A model generated the notes under the pieces. It was not told where the DNA came from. It did not search any database and saw only the letters and a list, made by a program, of their open reading frames with translations. Shown here one piece after another: positions 46,281-55,937 of a DNA stretch of 64,000 bases. The stretch lies in NCBI GenBank assembly GCA_013214625.1, contig JABSPO010000002.1, positions 1 through 64,000 on the forward strand. The letters run 5' to 3'. Position numbers and translations under genes: made by a program. Each line of letters starts with the position of its first letter. Position 1 is the stretch's first letter. The DNA comes from Flavobacteriaceae bacterium (GTDB lineage: Bacteria; Bacteroidota; Bacteroidia; Flavobacteriales; Flavobacteriaceae).

Positions 46281-47042
46281 GTGAAAATTATTTCTTACAA
46301 TGTTAATGGTATTCGAGCGGCACTTAAAAAAGGCTTCATTGAATGGCTACAACAAGCGAATCCTGATGTTATCTGTATTCAAGAAACAAAAGCACATAAG
46401 GAACAGTTAGATTTGTCTGTTTTTGAAGAGGCTGGATATCCGTTTAATTATTGGTATAGTGCAGAAAAAAAAGGCTATTCTAGTGTAGCAATTTTGTCTA
46501 AAACTGAGCCAAAGCATATTGAGTATGGAACGGGGATAGCGTATATGGATTTTGAAGGAAGAAACATTCGTGTCGATTTTGACGATGTTTCTATTATGAG
46601 TTTGTACTTGCCATCAGGAACTAATGATGCTCGTTTAGAATTTAAGTTTAAGTATATGGCTGACTTTCAGAAATACATTAATGACTTGAAAGAAGAAATT
46701 CCGAATCTAATTATTTGTGGCGATTATAATATTTGCCATGAAGAGATTGATATCCATAATCCAAAAGGCTTAAAAAATACTTCAGGGTTTTTACCAATAG
46801 AACGAGAGTGGATTGGTGGTTTTATTAATAACGGATTTATAGATTCTTTCCGTCATTTTAATAGTGAACCACATCAATATAGTTGGTGGAGTTACAGAGC
46901 AAATGCAAGAAATAATAATAAAGGTTGGCGACTGGATTATGCAATGGTATCAGCTCCTTTAAAGGATAGATTAACAAGAGCGGTGATTTTACAGGAAGCG
47001 AAGCATTCGGATCATTGCCCCATTGTAGTGGAGATAGATTAA
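46281..47042 (+). CDS. xth: Exodeoxyribonuclease III
   Basis: MKIISYNVNGIRAALKKGFIEWLQQANPDVICIQETKA; IICGDYNICHEEIDIHNPK; GWRLDYAMVS; HSDHCPIVVEI. Confidence 0.95.
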   Translation: MKIISYNVNGIRAALKKGFIEWLQQANPDVICIQETKAHKEQLDLSVFEEAGYPFNYWYSAEKKGYSSVAILSKTEPKHIEYGTGIAYMDFEGRNIRVDFDDVSIMSLYLPSGTNDARLEFKFKYMADFQKYINDLKEEIPNLIICGDYNICHEEIDIHNPKGLKNTSGFLPIEREWIGGFINNGFIDSFRHFNSEPHQYSWWSYRANARNNNKGWRLDYAMVSAPLKDRLTRAVILQEAKHSDHCPIVVEID

Positions 47043-47071
47043 GTGATTGTTGATTTTAGAAGTTAAAAAGT

Positions 47072-47134
47072 TTTCTCGCCTTTGAGGGAGAAGCTTTGCG
47101 TTTACACTCAACTTGATTGGCTGGTGAGGTGTGA
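47072..47134. repeat. Degenerate dispersed intergenic repeat, copy B
   Basis: tttctcgcctttgagggagaagc...cactcaacttgattggctggtgaggtgtg. Confidence 0.5.
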
Positions 47135-47406
47135 GGTTGATTGTAAAAAATGATGATTTGAGATTTAAAAAGGATATAAATAATAACTGCATTAGGGATA
47201 GAAGCGACATCCTTTTTAAGCGTCAGTTCGAGTGAATTTATGAAGTGATAACGAATAAATTTGTATCGAGAACAGCTTAAAAAGATATAGCGGATAGCCC
47301 GACCAAAATTTGTGAAATTTTGGAAATGCACAAAAACAATAAATTTAAATAGAGTAGTAATGTCAGTCTGAGTTTGTCGAAGACTATCGTATTAAAACAA
47401 TAAATT

Positions 47407-48369
47407 ATGATCAGAAAAATTTCATTAGTAATATTAGGAGCAATATTAGTTACTTCATGCGTGTCAAAGAAGGTTTTTACCGATTTAGAAAGCAATTATG
47501 CTAAATTAAAGAAAACGCATAGAGCATTAGAAGATAAAAAGAAAGATTGTGATGAGCTAACAGCTCAGTTAGAAACTGATTTAGCCACCACAAATTCAGA
47601 ATTAGAAAAGTTAAAAGCTGACAAAGCAAATTTAGCAAATGAAATAGCAAATTCTCAAGCAAAAGTTGATGGATTAGGGAAGTCATATAAGCAACTGGAA
47701 GAAGCTAGCGCGTCAGAATTAGCAAAGAACACTGCTAAGAATAGAGCATTGTTACAGCAGTTAGAAGATAAAGAAAAAGCATTGGCAGCTGAAAACGCTC
47801 GTTTAGTAGGATTGCAAAAAGAATTAGATTTACGATCTAAAAGAGTTGACGAACTGGAAGGTGCATTAGCAGCAAAAGATGCAAATATGAAAGCGTTGAA
47901 AAACTCTATTTCTAAAGCCTTAACAAATTTTGAAGGAAAAGGACTGACTGTAGAACAACGTGATGGGAAAGTATATGTTTCTATGGAGAACAAATTATTG
48001 TTTCAATCAGGAAGTTGGAAAATTGGTACACAAGGAAAAAAAGCGGTAACACAATTAGGGACAGTTTTAGCAGAGAATCCTGAAATTAATGTGTTGATTG
48101 AAGGGCATACCGATAATGATGCCTTTAATGGGAAAGGTGATATTTCAGGTAACTGGGATTTGTCAACTAAAAGAGCTACCGCAATTGTAACTATTTTACA
48201 AGAAAATAAAAACATCAATGCAGAGAGTTTAACTGCTGCTGGTAGAAGTGCATATTCGCCAATTGCGAGTAATGACACTCCAGAAGGAAAAGCTAAAAAC
48301 CGTAGGATTGAAGTGATTTTAACGCCTAAGTTAGATGAGGTTTCTAAGTTATTAAGTGAAGTGCAGTAA
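47407..48369 (+). CDS. OmpA family lipoprotein with coiled coil
   Basis: LGAILVTSC lipobox; long coiled coil; INVLIEGHTDNDAFNGKGDISGNWDLSTKRATAIVTILQ...GRSAYSPIASNDTPEGKAKNRRIEVIL. Confidence 0.92.
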   Translation: MIRKISLVILGAILVTSCVSKKVFTDLESNYAKLKKTHRALEDKKKDCDELTAQLETDLATTNSELEKLKADKANLANEIANSQAKVDGLGKSYKQLEEASASELAKNTAKNRALLQQLEDKEKALAAENARLVGLQKELDLRSKRVDELEGALAAKDANMKALKNSISKALTNFEGKGLTVEQRDGKVYVSMENKLLFQSGSWKIGTQGKKAVTQLGTVLAENPEINVLIEGHTDNDAFNGKGDISGNWDLSTKRATAIVTILQENKNINAESLTAAGRSAYSPIASNDTPEGKAKNRRIEVILTPKLDEVSKLLSEVQ

Positions 48370-48463
48370 AAAATGAAGTTGAAATCGAATTCGAAATTAA
48401 ATTTAAATGAACGTGTCACTTCAAGTGTTTTTATGAAGTGTAACTAAGAGAAAAAATAGCTTG

Positions 48464-48488
48464 CCCTCAACTTGATTGGGGTATCGAG
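48464..48488. repeat. Degenerate dispersed intergenic repeat, copy C (partial)
   Basis: ccctcaacttgattggggtatcgag. Confidence 0.4.
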
Positions 48489-48540
48489 AAGTTTTGTTTA
48501 TTTAAGATTAACGATTGCTGATTTTAGAACAATAATAAGT

Positions 48541-48635
48541 ACGTCATTTCGAGTGATAGTGAGGCAATCAGTTTAAACCTAGTTAGAATGTTTAAACTGA
48601 TTGCTTTGTCGTAAAATAACTCCTCGAAATAACGT
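48541..48635. repeat. Nested inverted repeat, 95 bp
   Basis: Outer ACGTCATTTCGAG / CTCGAAATAACGT; inner perfect GCAATCAGTTTAAAC / GTTTAAACTGATTGC. Confidence 0.8.
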
Positions 48636-48670
48636 GTTTTGTATCAAACCCAATATCATAATTTTATAAA

Positions 48671-49705
48671 ATGAAGTATACAACGATACCAAAAACAGAT
48701 ATTAAAGTAAGTAAAATTTGTTTAGGAACCATGACATTTGGAAATCAGAATTCTGAGGAAGATGCACATGAGCAAATGGATTATGCTTTAAGAAATGGAG
48801 TTAATTTTTTTGATACAGCAGAAATGTATGCGGTGCCACCAAGTGCGGCAACTCAAGGGAAAACAGAAGAATATATAGGGTCTTGGTTTGTTAAAACAGG
48901 AAATAGAAAGGATGTAGTATTGGCAACCAAAATTGCAGGCCCTAACCGAGGTATGGATTGGATACGTGAAGATTTAAGTTATTCTAAAGCGAACTTGACT
49001 TTGGCATTAGAAAATAGTTTAAAGCGTTTGCATACTGATTATATTGACTTGTATCAGCTGCATTGGCCAGAACGGAATGTAAATATTTTTGGTCAAAGAG
49101 ATTATAAACATGATAATACTGAAGAGTGTCAGGATAATTTTGAGGAAACCTTATCGGTTTTAGATGGATTTGTAACTGCAGGGAAAATAAGACAAATTGG
49201 AGTTTCTAATGAGACGCCTTATGGAGCAATGAAATTTTTAGAAGCTTCTAAAAAAGGATTGCCTAGAATAAAAACCATACAAAATGCATATTCGCTTATT
49301 AATAGAAGTTATGAAAATGGTTTAGCTGAAGTATCCATGCGTGAAGAAGTAGGTTTATTGGCGTATTCTCCACTAGCTTTTGGAACATTGTCTGGCAAAT
49401 ATATTAGAGATCCAAAAACAGTTGGTAGAGTATCACTATTTCCAAGGTATTCTCGTTATTCAAGTGAGCAATCTACTAATGCAATACAAAAGTATATGGA
49501 CTTGGCTGATAAATATAATATGAGTTTAACGCATTTAGCGCTAGCTTTTGTGAATCAACAGCCTTTTGTAACAAGTAATATTGTAGGTGCTACAACAATT
49601 ACTCAATTAAAAGAGAATATATCTAGTATTGATATTACTTTGTCGGATGATATTTTAAATGAGATTGAAGCAATACATGCTGTAATGCCAAATCCAGCTC
49701 CTTAA
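48671..49705 (+). CDS. Aldo/keto reductase (Tas-like)
   Basis: DIKVSKICLGTMTFGNQNSEEDAHEQMDYALRNGVNFFDTAEMYAVPP; LHTDYIDLYQLHWPER. Confidence 0.93.
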   Translation: MKYTTIPKTDIKVSKICLGTMTFGNQNSEEDAHEQMDYALRNGVNFFDTAEMYAVPPSAATQGKTEEYIGSWFVKTGNRKDVVLATKIAGPNRGMDWIREDLSYSKANLTLALENSLKRLHTDYIDLYQLHWPERNVNIFGQRDYKHDNTEECQDNFEETLSVLDGFVTAGKIRQIGVSNETPYGAMKFLEASKKGLPRIKTIQNAYSLINRSYENGLAEVSMREEVGLLAYSPLAFGTLSGKYIRDPKTVGRVSLFPRYSRYSSEQSTNAIQKYMDLADKYNMSLTHLALAFVNQQPFVTSNIVGATTITQLKENISSIDITLSDDILNEIEAIHAVMPNPAP

Positions 49706-49730
49706 TTTTCTTAATTGTATATTTATTCCA

Positions 49731-50575
49731 ATGGAAAAACACATAGAAGTATTCATACAATCTTTTAGCGGAAGTCTATAATTGTTTGAAGTGCCTTGGT
49801 ATATCAATTTTTTCTGGGGGTTAACATTAATATCTCTTCTTGTTTGAGGGGTGTAAATAGTGTTTCCTTGACGAAAAAACCAAAAATATTTTAGAAAATA
49901 TTTTTGGTTGGATGGGTTTTATATGTATTTCAATTTTTTTGTATTCTCAATTGTTGTTAGTGGTCTTTATAGAATACTCGGGTTATTGTTCTGTGATATA
50001 AGAGTTACAAGAAATAGTATAATGCTGTTTGATATAACTGAGTTGGCAAATTAGGAACAATTATTACTATTCTTTATTTTACTAGATTTTGTACAGTGGT
50101 TTACACATGTGTTATTGCATTAATATGAATTTTTGTGGAAGTTTCATCAAGTACACCATTCTGTTAAAGAAATGGGTTTTACTGCACACCTTCGTTACCC
50201 TTAGATAGAAAACATATTTTACAAACCATTAAAAACAATAGCGGTTATGTTATTAGGTGGTTTTGAGCCTGAACAAGCTTTTATAGTGCACTTTGTAGCG
50301 ATTGCAATAGGACAATAAATCACGCGAATATTAAGGTGTCTTGGGGAGTGTTTAAGGATGTTTTTAATAATCCAGTAATGCATTTGTATCATCATGCTAA
50401 ATCACTTCCAGAAGAACGTAAAAATGGAGTGAATTTCGGAATAAGCTTAAGTGTTTGAGATTACATTTTTAAAACTAATTATATCCCTGAAAGTAGTAGA
50501 ACTATTGCTTTGGGCTGGGGAGGAGATAAAAATTTCCAAAAAAGTTTTTTGGGCAATTACTCGTTGGTTTTAAGG
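49731..50575 (+). pseudogene. Degraded sterol desaturase/fatty acid hydroxylase family gene
   Basis: Broken frames: MEKHIEVFIQSFSGSL*LFEVPWYINFFWGLTLISLLV*; HSVKEMGFTAHLRYP*IENIFYKPLKTIAVMLLGGF; NHANIKVSWGVFKDVFNNPVMHLYHHAKSLPEERKNGVNFGISLSV*DYIFKTNYIPES. Confidence 0.88.
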
Positions 50576-50581
50576 AAACTT

Positions 50582-50622
50582 AAAAAAGGGTATAAAATCA
50601 TTTGATTTTATACCCTTTTTTA
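50582..50622. terminator. Bidirectional terminator
   Basis: aaaaaagggtataaaatcatttgattttataccctttttt. Confidence 0.9.
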
Positions 50623-50639
50623 ATTCCTGAGATTAGTAT

Positions 50640-50954
50640 CTAGTTTGGAAGTACTGTTTTTCCAGTCCACTCTAAAATCCCTCCACTCAAATTGTTAGTT
50701 TCATTAATTCCTATTGAATTCATTACTTGGCAAGCTTGTCCACTTCTAGCGCCACTTCTGCAATACACATAATAGTTTTTACTTTTGTCAAGATTTTCAA
50801 TTTCTCCCATGAATGATTGAGGTTCTAAAATGTTTATTAGAATAGCGTTTTCAATAATTCCTTCCGCCCATTCATTAGGAGTTCTTACATCTAAAATAAC
50901 AGTATTGTCTTCTTTAATAGAAGTACTCCAGTCTGCTTGTGTTAAGTTTTTCAT
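50640..50954 (-). CDS. Single-domain rhodanese
   Basis: VILDVRTPNEWAEGIIENAILINI...YYVYCRSGARSGQACQVM. Confidence 0.92.
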   Translation of the reverse strand: MKNLTQADWSTSIKEDNTVILDVRTPNEWAEGIIENAILINILEPQSFMGEIENLDKSKNYYVYCRSGARSGQACQVMNSIGINETNNLSGGILEWTGKTVLPN

Positions 50955-50972
50955 GTGTTGTTTAGTTGTGTG

Positions 50973-52376
50973 TTATAAGGTTGATGGACAAACGTAATCA
51001 GAAATAGAAACGCTTGTTTTTTTAATAGCTCCAAAACCGCCTTTTACATCGGTGATATTATGTATTCCTCTGCTTTTTAAAATAGAAGCTGCAATTACGG
51101 AACGATAACCTCCAGCACAATGAATGTAACTTGTTTTCTCAGCTTTGTATTCGTCTAGGTGGTCGTTTATTTTACTTAATGGAGTATGTGTTGCATTAGT
51201 AATATGAGTGGATTGAAATTCTCCTACTTTACGTACATCAAATACTTTGGTACTTCCCATTTCAGCAGCAAATTCATCAGCTGTAATTGATCGTAAGGTG
51301 TCGGTTTCTCTACCTTCTTTAGCCCAAGCGTCATAGCTTCCTTTTATGAAACCTATGGTGTTGTCAAAACCAACCCTTGATAGTCGGGTAATTACTTCTG
51401 CTTCTCGTCCTTTTGGGCATACCAATAAAATAGGTTGTTTTACATCAGCAATTAATGCGCCAACCCAAGGAGCAAACCCGCCGTCAACACCAATAAAAAT
51501 TGAACGTGGGATATGTCCTAAAACAAAATCGTTTTGATGACGTACATCTAAGATAATAGCGCCAGTTTCATTCACTTTTTCTTCAAATTCAGTTGGTGTA
51601 AAACCTTGTGAGCCTCTTTTTATAACAATATCTAAATCATCATAACCTTCCTTGTTCATTTTTACATTTTGAGGAAAGTATGCAGGAGGAGGTAGTAATC
51701 CGTCAGTAACTTCAGCTATGAACTCTTCTTTAGTCATGTCGGCACGTAAGGCGTAATTGTTTTTTTTCTGATCGCCAATTGTACCTGTTGTTTCTTTACT
51801 CATGTTCTTTCCACATGCTGATCCAGCTCCATGGGCTGGATAAACAATTACATCGTCCGCCAAAGGCATTATTTTATTACGTAAACTATCATATAAATAT
51901 CCAGCTAAATCATTTTCTGTAAGATCACCTGTTTTTTGTGCTAAATCTGGTCGTCCGACATCTCCTATGAATAATGTATCGCCACTAAATATTGCGTGGT
52001 TTTTTCCTTCTGCATCAATTAATAGATAAGTAGTGCTTTCCATGGTGTGTCCTGGTGTGTGCAATACTTTAATTGTTATATCTCCTAATTTGAATTCTTG
52101 ATTATCTTTGGCTATTGTAGCTTTATAAGAAGTGTCAGCATTTGGGCCAAAAATAATTTCTGCACCAGTATTTTTTGCTAGGGTAACATGCCCGCTAACA
52201 AAATCGGCATGAAAATGTGTTTCAAATATATACTTGATTTTTGCATCGTCTAGTTTCGCTCTGTTAATGTAAGGTTGAGTCTCGCGTAAAGGGTCAATTA
52301 TGGCAACTTCCCCATTACACTCAATATAATAAGCTCCTTGAGCTAAACACCCAGTATATATTTGTTCAATATTCAT
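50973..52376 (-). CDS. MBL-fold hydrolase (persulfide dioxygenase-like) fused to two rhodanese domains
   Basis: ETHFHADFVSGH; HTPGHTMESTTYLL; FSGDTLFIGDVGRPDL; rhodanese loops LLVCPKGREAE and YIHCAGGYRS. Confidence 0.92.
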   Translation of the reverse strand: MNIEQIYTGCLAQGAYYIECNGEVAIIDPLRETQPYINRAKLDDAKIKYIFETHFHADFVSGHVTLAKNTGAEIIFGPNADTSYKATIAKDNQEFKLGDITIKVLHTPGHTMESTTYLLIDAEGKNHAIFSGDTLFIGDVGRPDLAQKTGDLTENDLAGYLYDSLRNKIMPLADDVIVYPAHGAGSACGKNMSKETTGTIGDQKKNNYALRADMTKEEFIAEVTDGLLPPPAYFPQNVKMNKEGYDDLDIVIKRGSQGFTPTEFEEKVNETGAIILDVRHQNDFVLGHIPRSIFIGVDGGFAPWVGALIADVKQPILLVCPKGREAEVITRLSRVGFDNTIGFIKGSYDAWAKEGRETDTLRSITADEFAAEMGSTKVFDVRKVGEFQSTHITNATHTPLSKINDHLDEYKAEKTSYIHCAGGYRSVIAASILKSRGIHNITDVKGGFGAIKKTSVSISDYVCPSTL

Positions 52377-52454
52377 GTTGTCTAAATTTTATTTTTCAAA
52401 GATAAAAATAGTTGCTTGTTTTTTATAGTATTGTAGGTCACAATGCTATGGGAT

Positions 52455-53267
52455 TTATTGTTTTACGAAAAATTCCATGTAAAAGATGAAAAAAGCCATT
52501 GCGAAAACAAAATAACCAAATCCTTTTTTTAGTTTTTTTCCATTAATGAAATTGCTAAGGTAGCTTCCGATAAAAATACCAACTAATGAAATCATTGTAA
52601 ATACAGTTAAGAATTTCCAATCGATCTCTAAGGTAAATGTATCACCTAAGAAAAAGCCTAAGAGTGATTTTAAAGCAATAATTATAAGTGATGTTCCTAT
52701 TGCTGTTTTCATATCTAAGTTGGCTAAAATCACTAATGCAGGGATAATTATAAAACCTCCTCCAGCACCAATTAACCCGGTTATTGATCCAATAACAATT
52801 CCTTCAAGTACTATAAGTTGATAGTTGTAAGTAGTGTTTTTGTTTGCTTGGTCTATTATTTCTTTCCTATCCTTTAACATAGAAATTGCTGCAGGAATCA
52901 TAAGTATAGCAAATAAGCCAAACATCCCCATTCTTCTTGTGAAATCAAAGTCGTCAATAGTTATTAGAATATCTGGTAAAACAGGTATGACAAACTTTCT
53001 GACTATAGTAACTCCAATTATTGCAGGTATTCCAAAAACAAATGCGATTTTCCAATTTACGAAGCCTTTATAGTGTTGTTTTATACCGCCAACTAGTGCG
53101 CTGGACCCTACAATAAATAATGAATAAGCGGTAGCCATTTTTTCATTTAAGCAAAATAAATATGCTAAAACAGGAACGGCTAATATTGAGCCTCCTCCGC
53201 CAATTAGGCCTAAAGAAATTCCAATTATTAATGCACAGAGATATCCGAAAACCTCAATTAATTCCAT
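52455..53267 (-). CDS. Sulfite exporter TauE/SafE (TSUP) family permease
   Basis: GISLGLIGGGGSILAVPVLAYLF; GSITGLIGAGGGFIIIPALVILANLDMKTAIGTSL. Confidence 0.92.
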   Translation of the reverse strand: MELIEVFGYLCALIIGISLGLIGGGGSILAVPVLAYLFCLNEKMATAYSLFIVGSSALVGGIKQHYKGFVNWKIAFVFGIPAIIGVTIVRKFVIPVLPDILITIDDFDFTRRMGMFGLFAILMIPAAISMLKDRKEIIDQANKNTTYNYQLIVLEGIVIGSITGLIGAGGGFIIIPALVILANLDMKTAIGTSLIIIALKSLLGFFLGDTFTLEIDWKFLTVFTMISLVGIFIGSYLSNFINGKKLKKGFGYFVFAMAFFIFYMEFFVKQ

Positions 53268-53378
53268 GAAGATTATTTTTTGTGATAGGGGTTAATAATT
53301 AGCGAAAATAACATGTGTTAACGTAATATACAAAAATATTTTTCCATAAGTTGATTGTTAGCTGTGTGTGAATAATAA

Positions 53379-54743
53379 TTAGCCTAAAAGTTCACTTACA
53401 ACATCCTCTATTTTTGATACTAAAACCAATTCAATCTTGTTTTTTTTGACAGAAATTTTATTGTGTTTAGAAATTAACATTCTTGTAAAGCCTAGTTTCT
53501 CCGCTTCTAGTATGCGTTGGTCAATTTTATTTACAGGTCTAATTTCCCCAGAAAGTCCTACTTCTCCTGCTAAACAAATGTTTTTGTCTATAACAATATC
53601 TTCATTGCTAGATAATATTGCAGCAACTACTGCTAAATCTATTGCTGGGTCATCAACTGAAATCCCTCCAGTAATATTTAGGAAAACGTCTTTTGCTCCT
53701 AATCTGAATCCTGCTCGTTTTTCTAAAACAGCTAGCAACATGTTTAACCTTTTAGCGTTGTAACCAGTGGTGCTTCGTTGAGGTGTTCCGTAAACTGCGG
53801 TACTTACCAATGCTTGTATTTCTACTAAAAGTGTGCGCATGCCTTCAATGCTTACAGCAATTGCATTACCACTAAGTTGATCGGAGTTTTTTGATATCAG
53901 AATTTCTGAAGGATTGGATACTTCTCTTAATCCGTTCCCTAGCATTTCAAATATTCCAATTTCTTGAGTAGATCCAAACCTGTTTTTAATAGCACGTAGT
54001 ATTCTATATACATGATTTCTGTCTCCTTCAAACTGCAACACGGTATCTACCATGTGTTCTAATATTTTTGGTCCGGCTATATTTCCGTCTTTTGTAATGT
54101 GGCCAATTAATAAAACAGGGGTTGAAGTTTCTTTTGCAAATTGTATTAATTCAGAGGTACATTCTCTAATTTGAGAGATACTACCTGCAGATGATTCTAC
54201 AAAATCAGTATGTAGTGTTTGGATTGAATCAATTACGATAAAATCAGGGTTGGTAGCTTCAATTTGTTTGAATATATGTTGTGTATTGGTTTCTGTTAAA
54301 ATCAGGCAATTATCCGCGTCTTTTGTCAAACGATCTGCTCTCATTTTTATTTGCTGAGCACTTTCTTCTCCGGAAACATATAAGGTCTTAAAAGGGAGTT
54401 TTAGTGCTAATTGCAGTAATAAAGTAGATTTTCCAATTCCAGGTTCTCCTCCTAATAATGTTAAAGATCCAGGAACAATTCCTCCTCCAAGTACTCGATT
54501 AAATTCCTTACTAGTGGTTTTCATTCGAACTTCTTGTGAAGTTTGAATGTCAGCTATTTTAATAGGTTTAGCAACTCTTCTTTTAGTAGAAGAATTGCCG
54601 ATATCCCAACTTTTTTTAGCTTCTTTTTGAGTAATTTCTTCCGCAATGGTATTCCAGTCGTTACAAGAAGTACATTGTCCTTGCCATTTTGCAAAAGATG
54701 TTCCGCAGTTTTGACAATAAAAAGTAGTTGTAGTTTTTGCCAT
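53379..54743 (-). CDS. radA: DNA repair protein RadA (Sms)
   Basis: FYCQNCGTSFAKWQGQCTSCNDWNT; GGEPGIGKSTLLLQLAL; KNRFGSTQEIGIFEM. Confidence 0.96.
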   Translation of the reverse strand: MAKTTTTFYCQNCGTSFAKWQGQCTSCNDWNTIAEEITQKEAKKSWDIGNSSTKRRVAKPIKIADIQTSQEVRMKTTSKEFNRVLGGGIVPGSLTLLGGEPGIGKSTLLLQLALKLPFKTLYVSGEESAQQIKMRADRLTKDADNCLILTETNTQHIFKQIEATNPDFIVIDSIQTLHTDFVESSAGSISQIRECTSELIQFAKETSTPVLLIGHITKDGNIAGPKILEHMVDTVLQFEGDRNHVYRILRAIKNRFGSTQEIGIFEMLGNGLREVSNPSEILISKNSDQLSGNAIAVSIEGMRTLLVEIQALVSTAVYGTPQRSTTGYNAKRLNMLLAVLEKRAGFRLGAKDVFLNITGGISVDDPAIDLAVVAAILSSNEDIVIDKNICLAGEVGLSGEIRPVNKIDQRILEAEKLGFTRMLISKHNKISVKKNKIELVLVSKIEDVVSELLG

Positions 54744-55894
54744 TACCTTATCCCGAAATCAGCTTTAATGAGTTCAGCGTAATGCAACATGTCGTCTTTT
54801 GTTAGTCGACCGATTTCATTCATAATGAATCCTGATTGATATGCTTTTATAGCTTTTTTAGGTTCTCCGATATTTTCATAATGAACACCCATGTAGTACA
54901 TTCCTAACATAGATTCCGGATATTCTTCTTTTGCAAGTTTTCCTAATAATTTAAAAGCTTCCCATTCTTCAGTTTTCTTTAATGCTGCTTCTGCTGCATT
55001 AAAATCATTAATTCTGATTTGTTTGTCTAATCCGTAAAGACTTTTTATGGTATCGTATTTTTTAACTAAATAATCATATGCAGTACCCTCGTCAAAAGTC
55101 AGCATTTTTTCTTTGTACTCTTTTCTGTCAATAGGTTTGTATAGTTTGTAGACTTTTTCAAAGGCAGTAGGTAGCGCATGACTTACCAATTCATAATGTG
55201 ATTTTCCCTTGTAGTAATTGTAGTTATAATCAAAGTTATCATTTGATATTGCTTCAAGGGACTTATTTAAAGCTCCAATACTTGTTTTGCTTCTTTTTCG
55301 GTCATTTTCAGCTGTGGTTAATGAATAATAGATAGGGTTTTGAAGATCAGAAAATTGTTCTTTTAAGCGCACTTCCATTTTAGGAGTGAAACTAGGACTT
55401 AAAGAAATATATGAACTAAAAAATGGTTTTTCTTGAAATAAATAAAAGTTCAAGAAGTTTGCCGAATCACCGTGTCCTACGATAGTTCTAAAAGGAACTG
55501 TTCTGTAATTGTTATCAATGAAGTTAAATAAATCAAATGTGATGAATTCGAAAAAAGCTGCGCCGGTATCGGAAGGTAATCCGTTAATTTCATCACAAGC
55601 AAAATCTTCTGATTTAGTTTTCATTTGGTTTATTCCCACAATAATTGCATCTGGCATTTCGTCCCAATAAGAATAATAATCGGCTATACCTGCCACTGGT
55701 TCAAATAGATAATCACCATCAAAAACTATTATTACAGGATACATGGTATCTACATTTTTTTCGTAATTTCTAGGAACTTGAATTTTTAATTGTCTTTTCT
55801 CTCCGTCTGGACCATCAATTTCTCTATAAACAGTTTGAGCAAACATGTTAATACTAGTAAACGTGATTGCGATAAGTAAAATTAATTTTCTCAT
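54743..55894 (-). CDS. Alpha/beta hydrolase (putative esterase, ferri-bacillibactin esterase BesA-like) with C-terminal TPR
   Basis: YPVIIVFDGDYLFEP...IIVGINQ...TIVGHGDSANFLNFYLF. Confidence 0.8.
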   Translation of the reverse strand: MRKLILLIAITFTSINMFAQTVYREIDGPDGEKRQLKIQVPRNYEKNVDTMYPVIIVFDGDYLFEPVAGIADYYSYWDEMPDAIIVGINQMKTKSEDFACDEINGLPSDTGAAFFEFITFDLFNFIDNNYRTVPFRTIVGHGDSANFLNFYLFQEKPFFSSYISLSPSFTPKMEVRLKEQFSDLQNPIYYSLTTAENDRKRSKTSIGALNKSLEAISNDNFDYNYNYYKGKSHYELVSHALPTAFEKVYKLYKPIDRKEYKEKMLTFDEGTAYDYLVKKYDTIKSLYGLDKQIRINDFNAAEAALKKTEEWEAFKLLGKLAKEEYPESMLGMYYMGVHYENIGEPKKAIKAYQSGFIMNEIGRLTKDDMLHYAELIKADFGIR

Positions 55895-55937
55895 TATATA
55901 TGTTGAATTTCAGTAAAATGGATGTACAATATACAGT

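Noticed and set aside
47655-48419. Antisense ORFs over the OmpA-family gene
   Set aside because: Shadow ORFs of the plus-strand gene with low-complexity Ser/Leu/Phe-rich translations.
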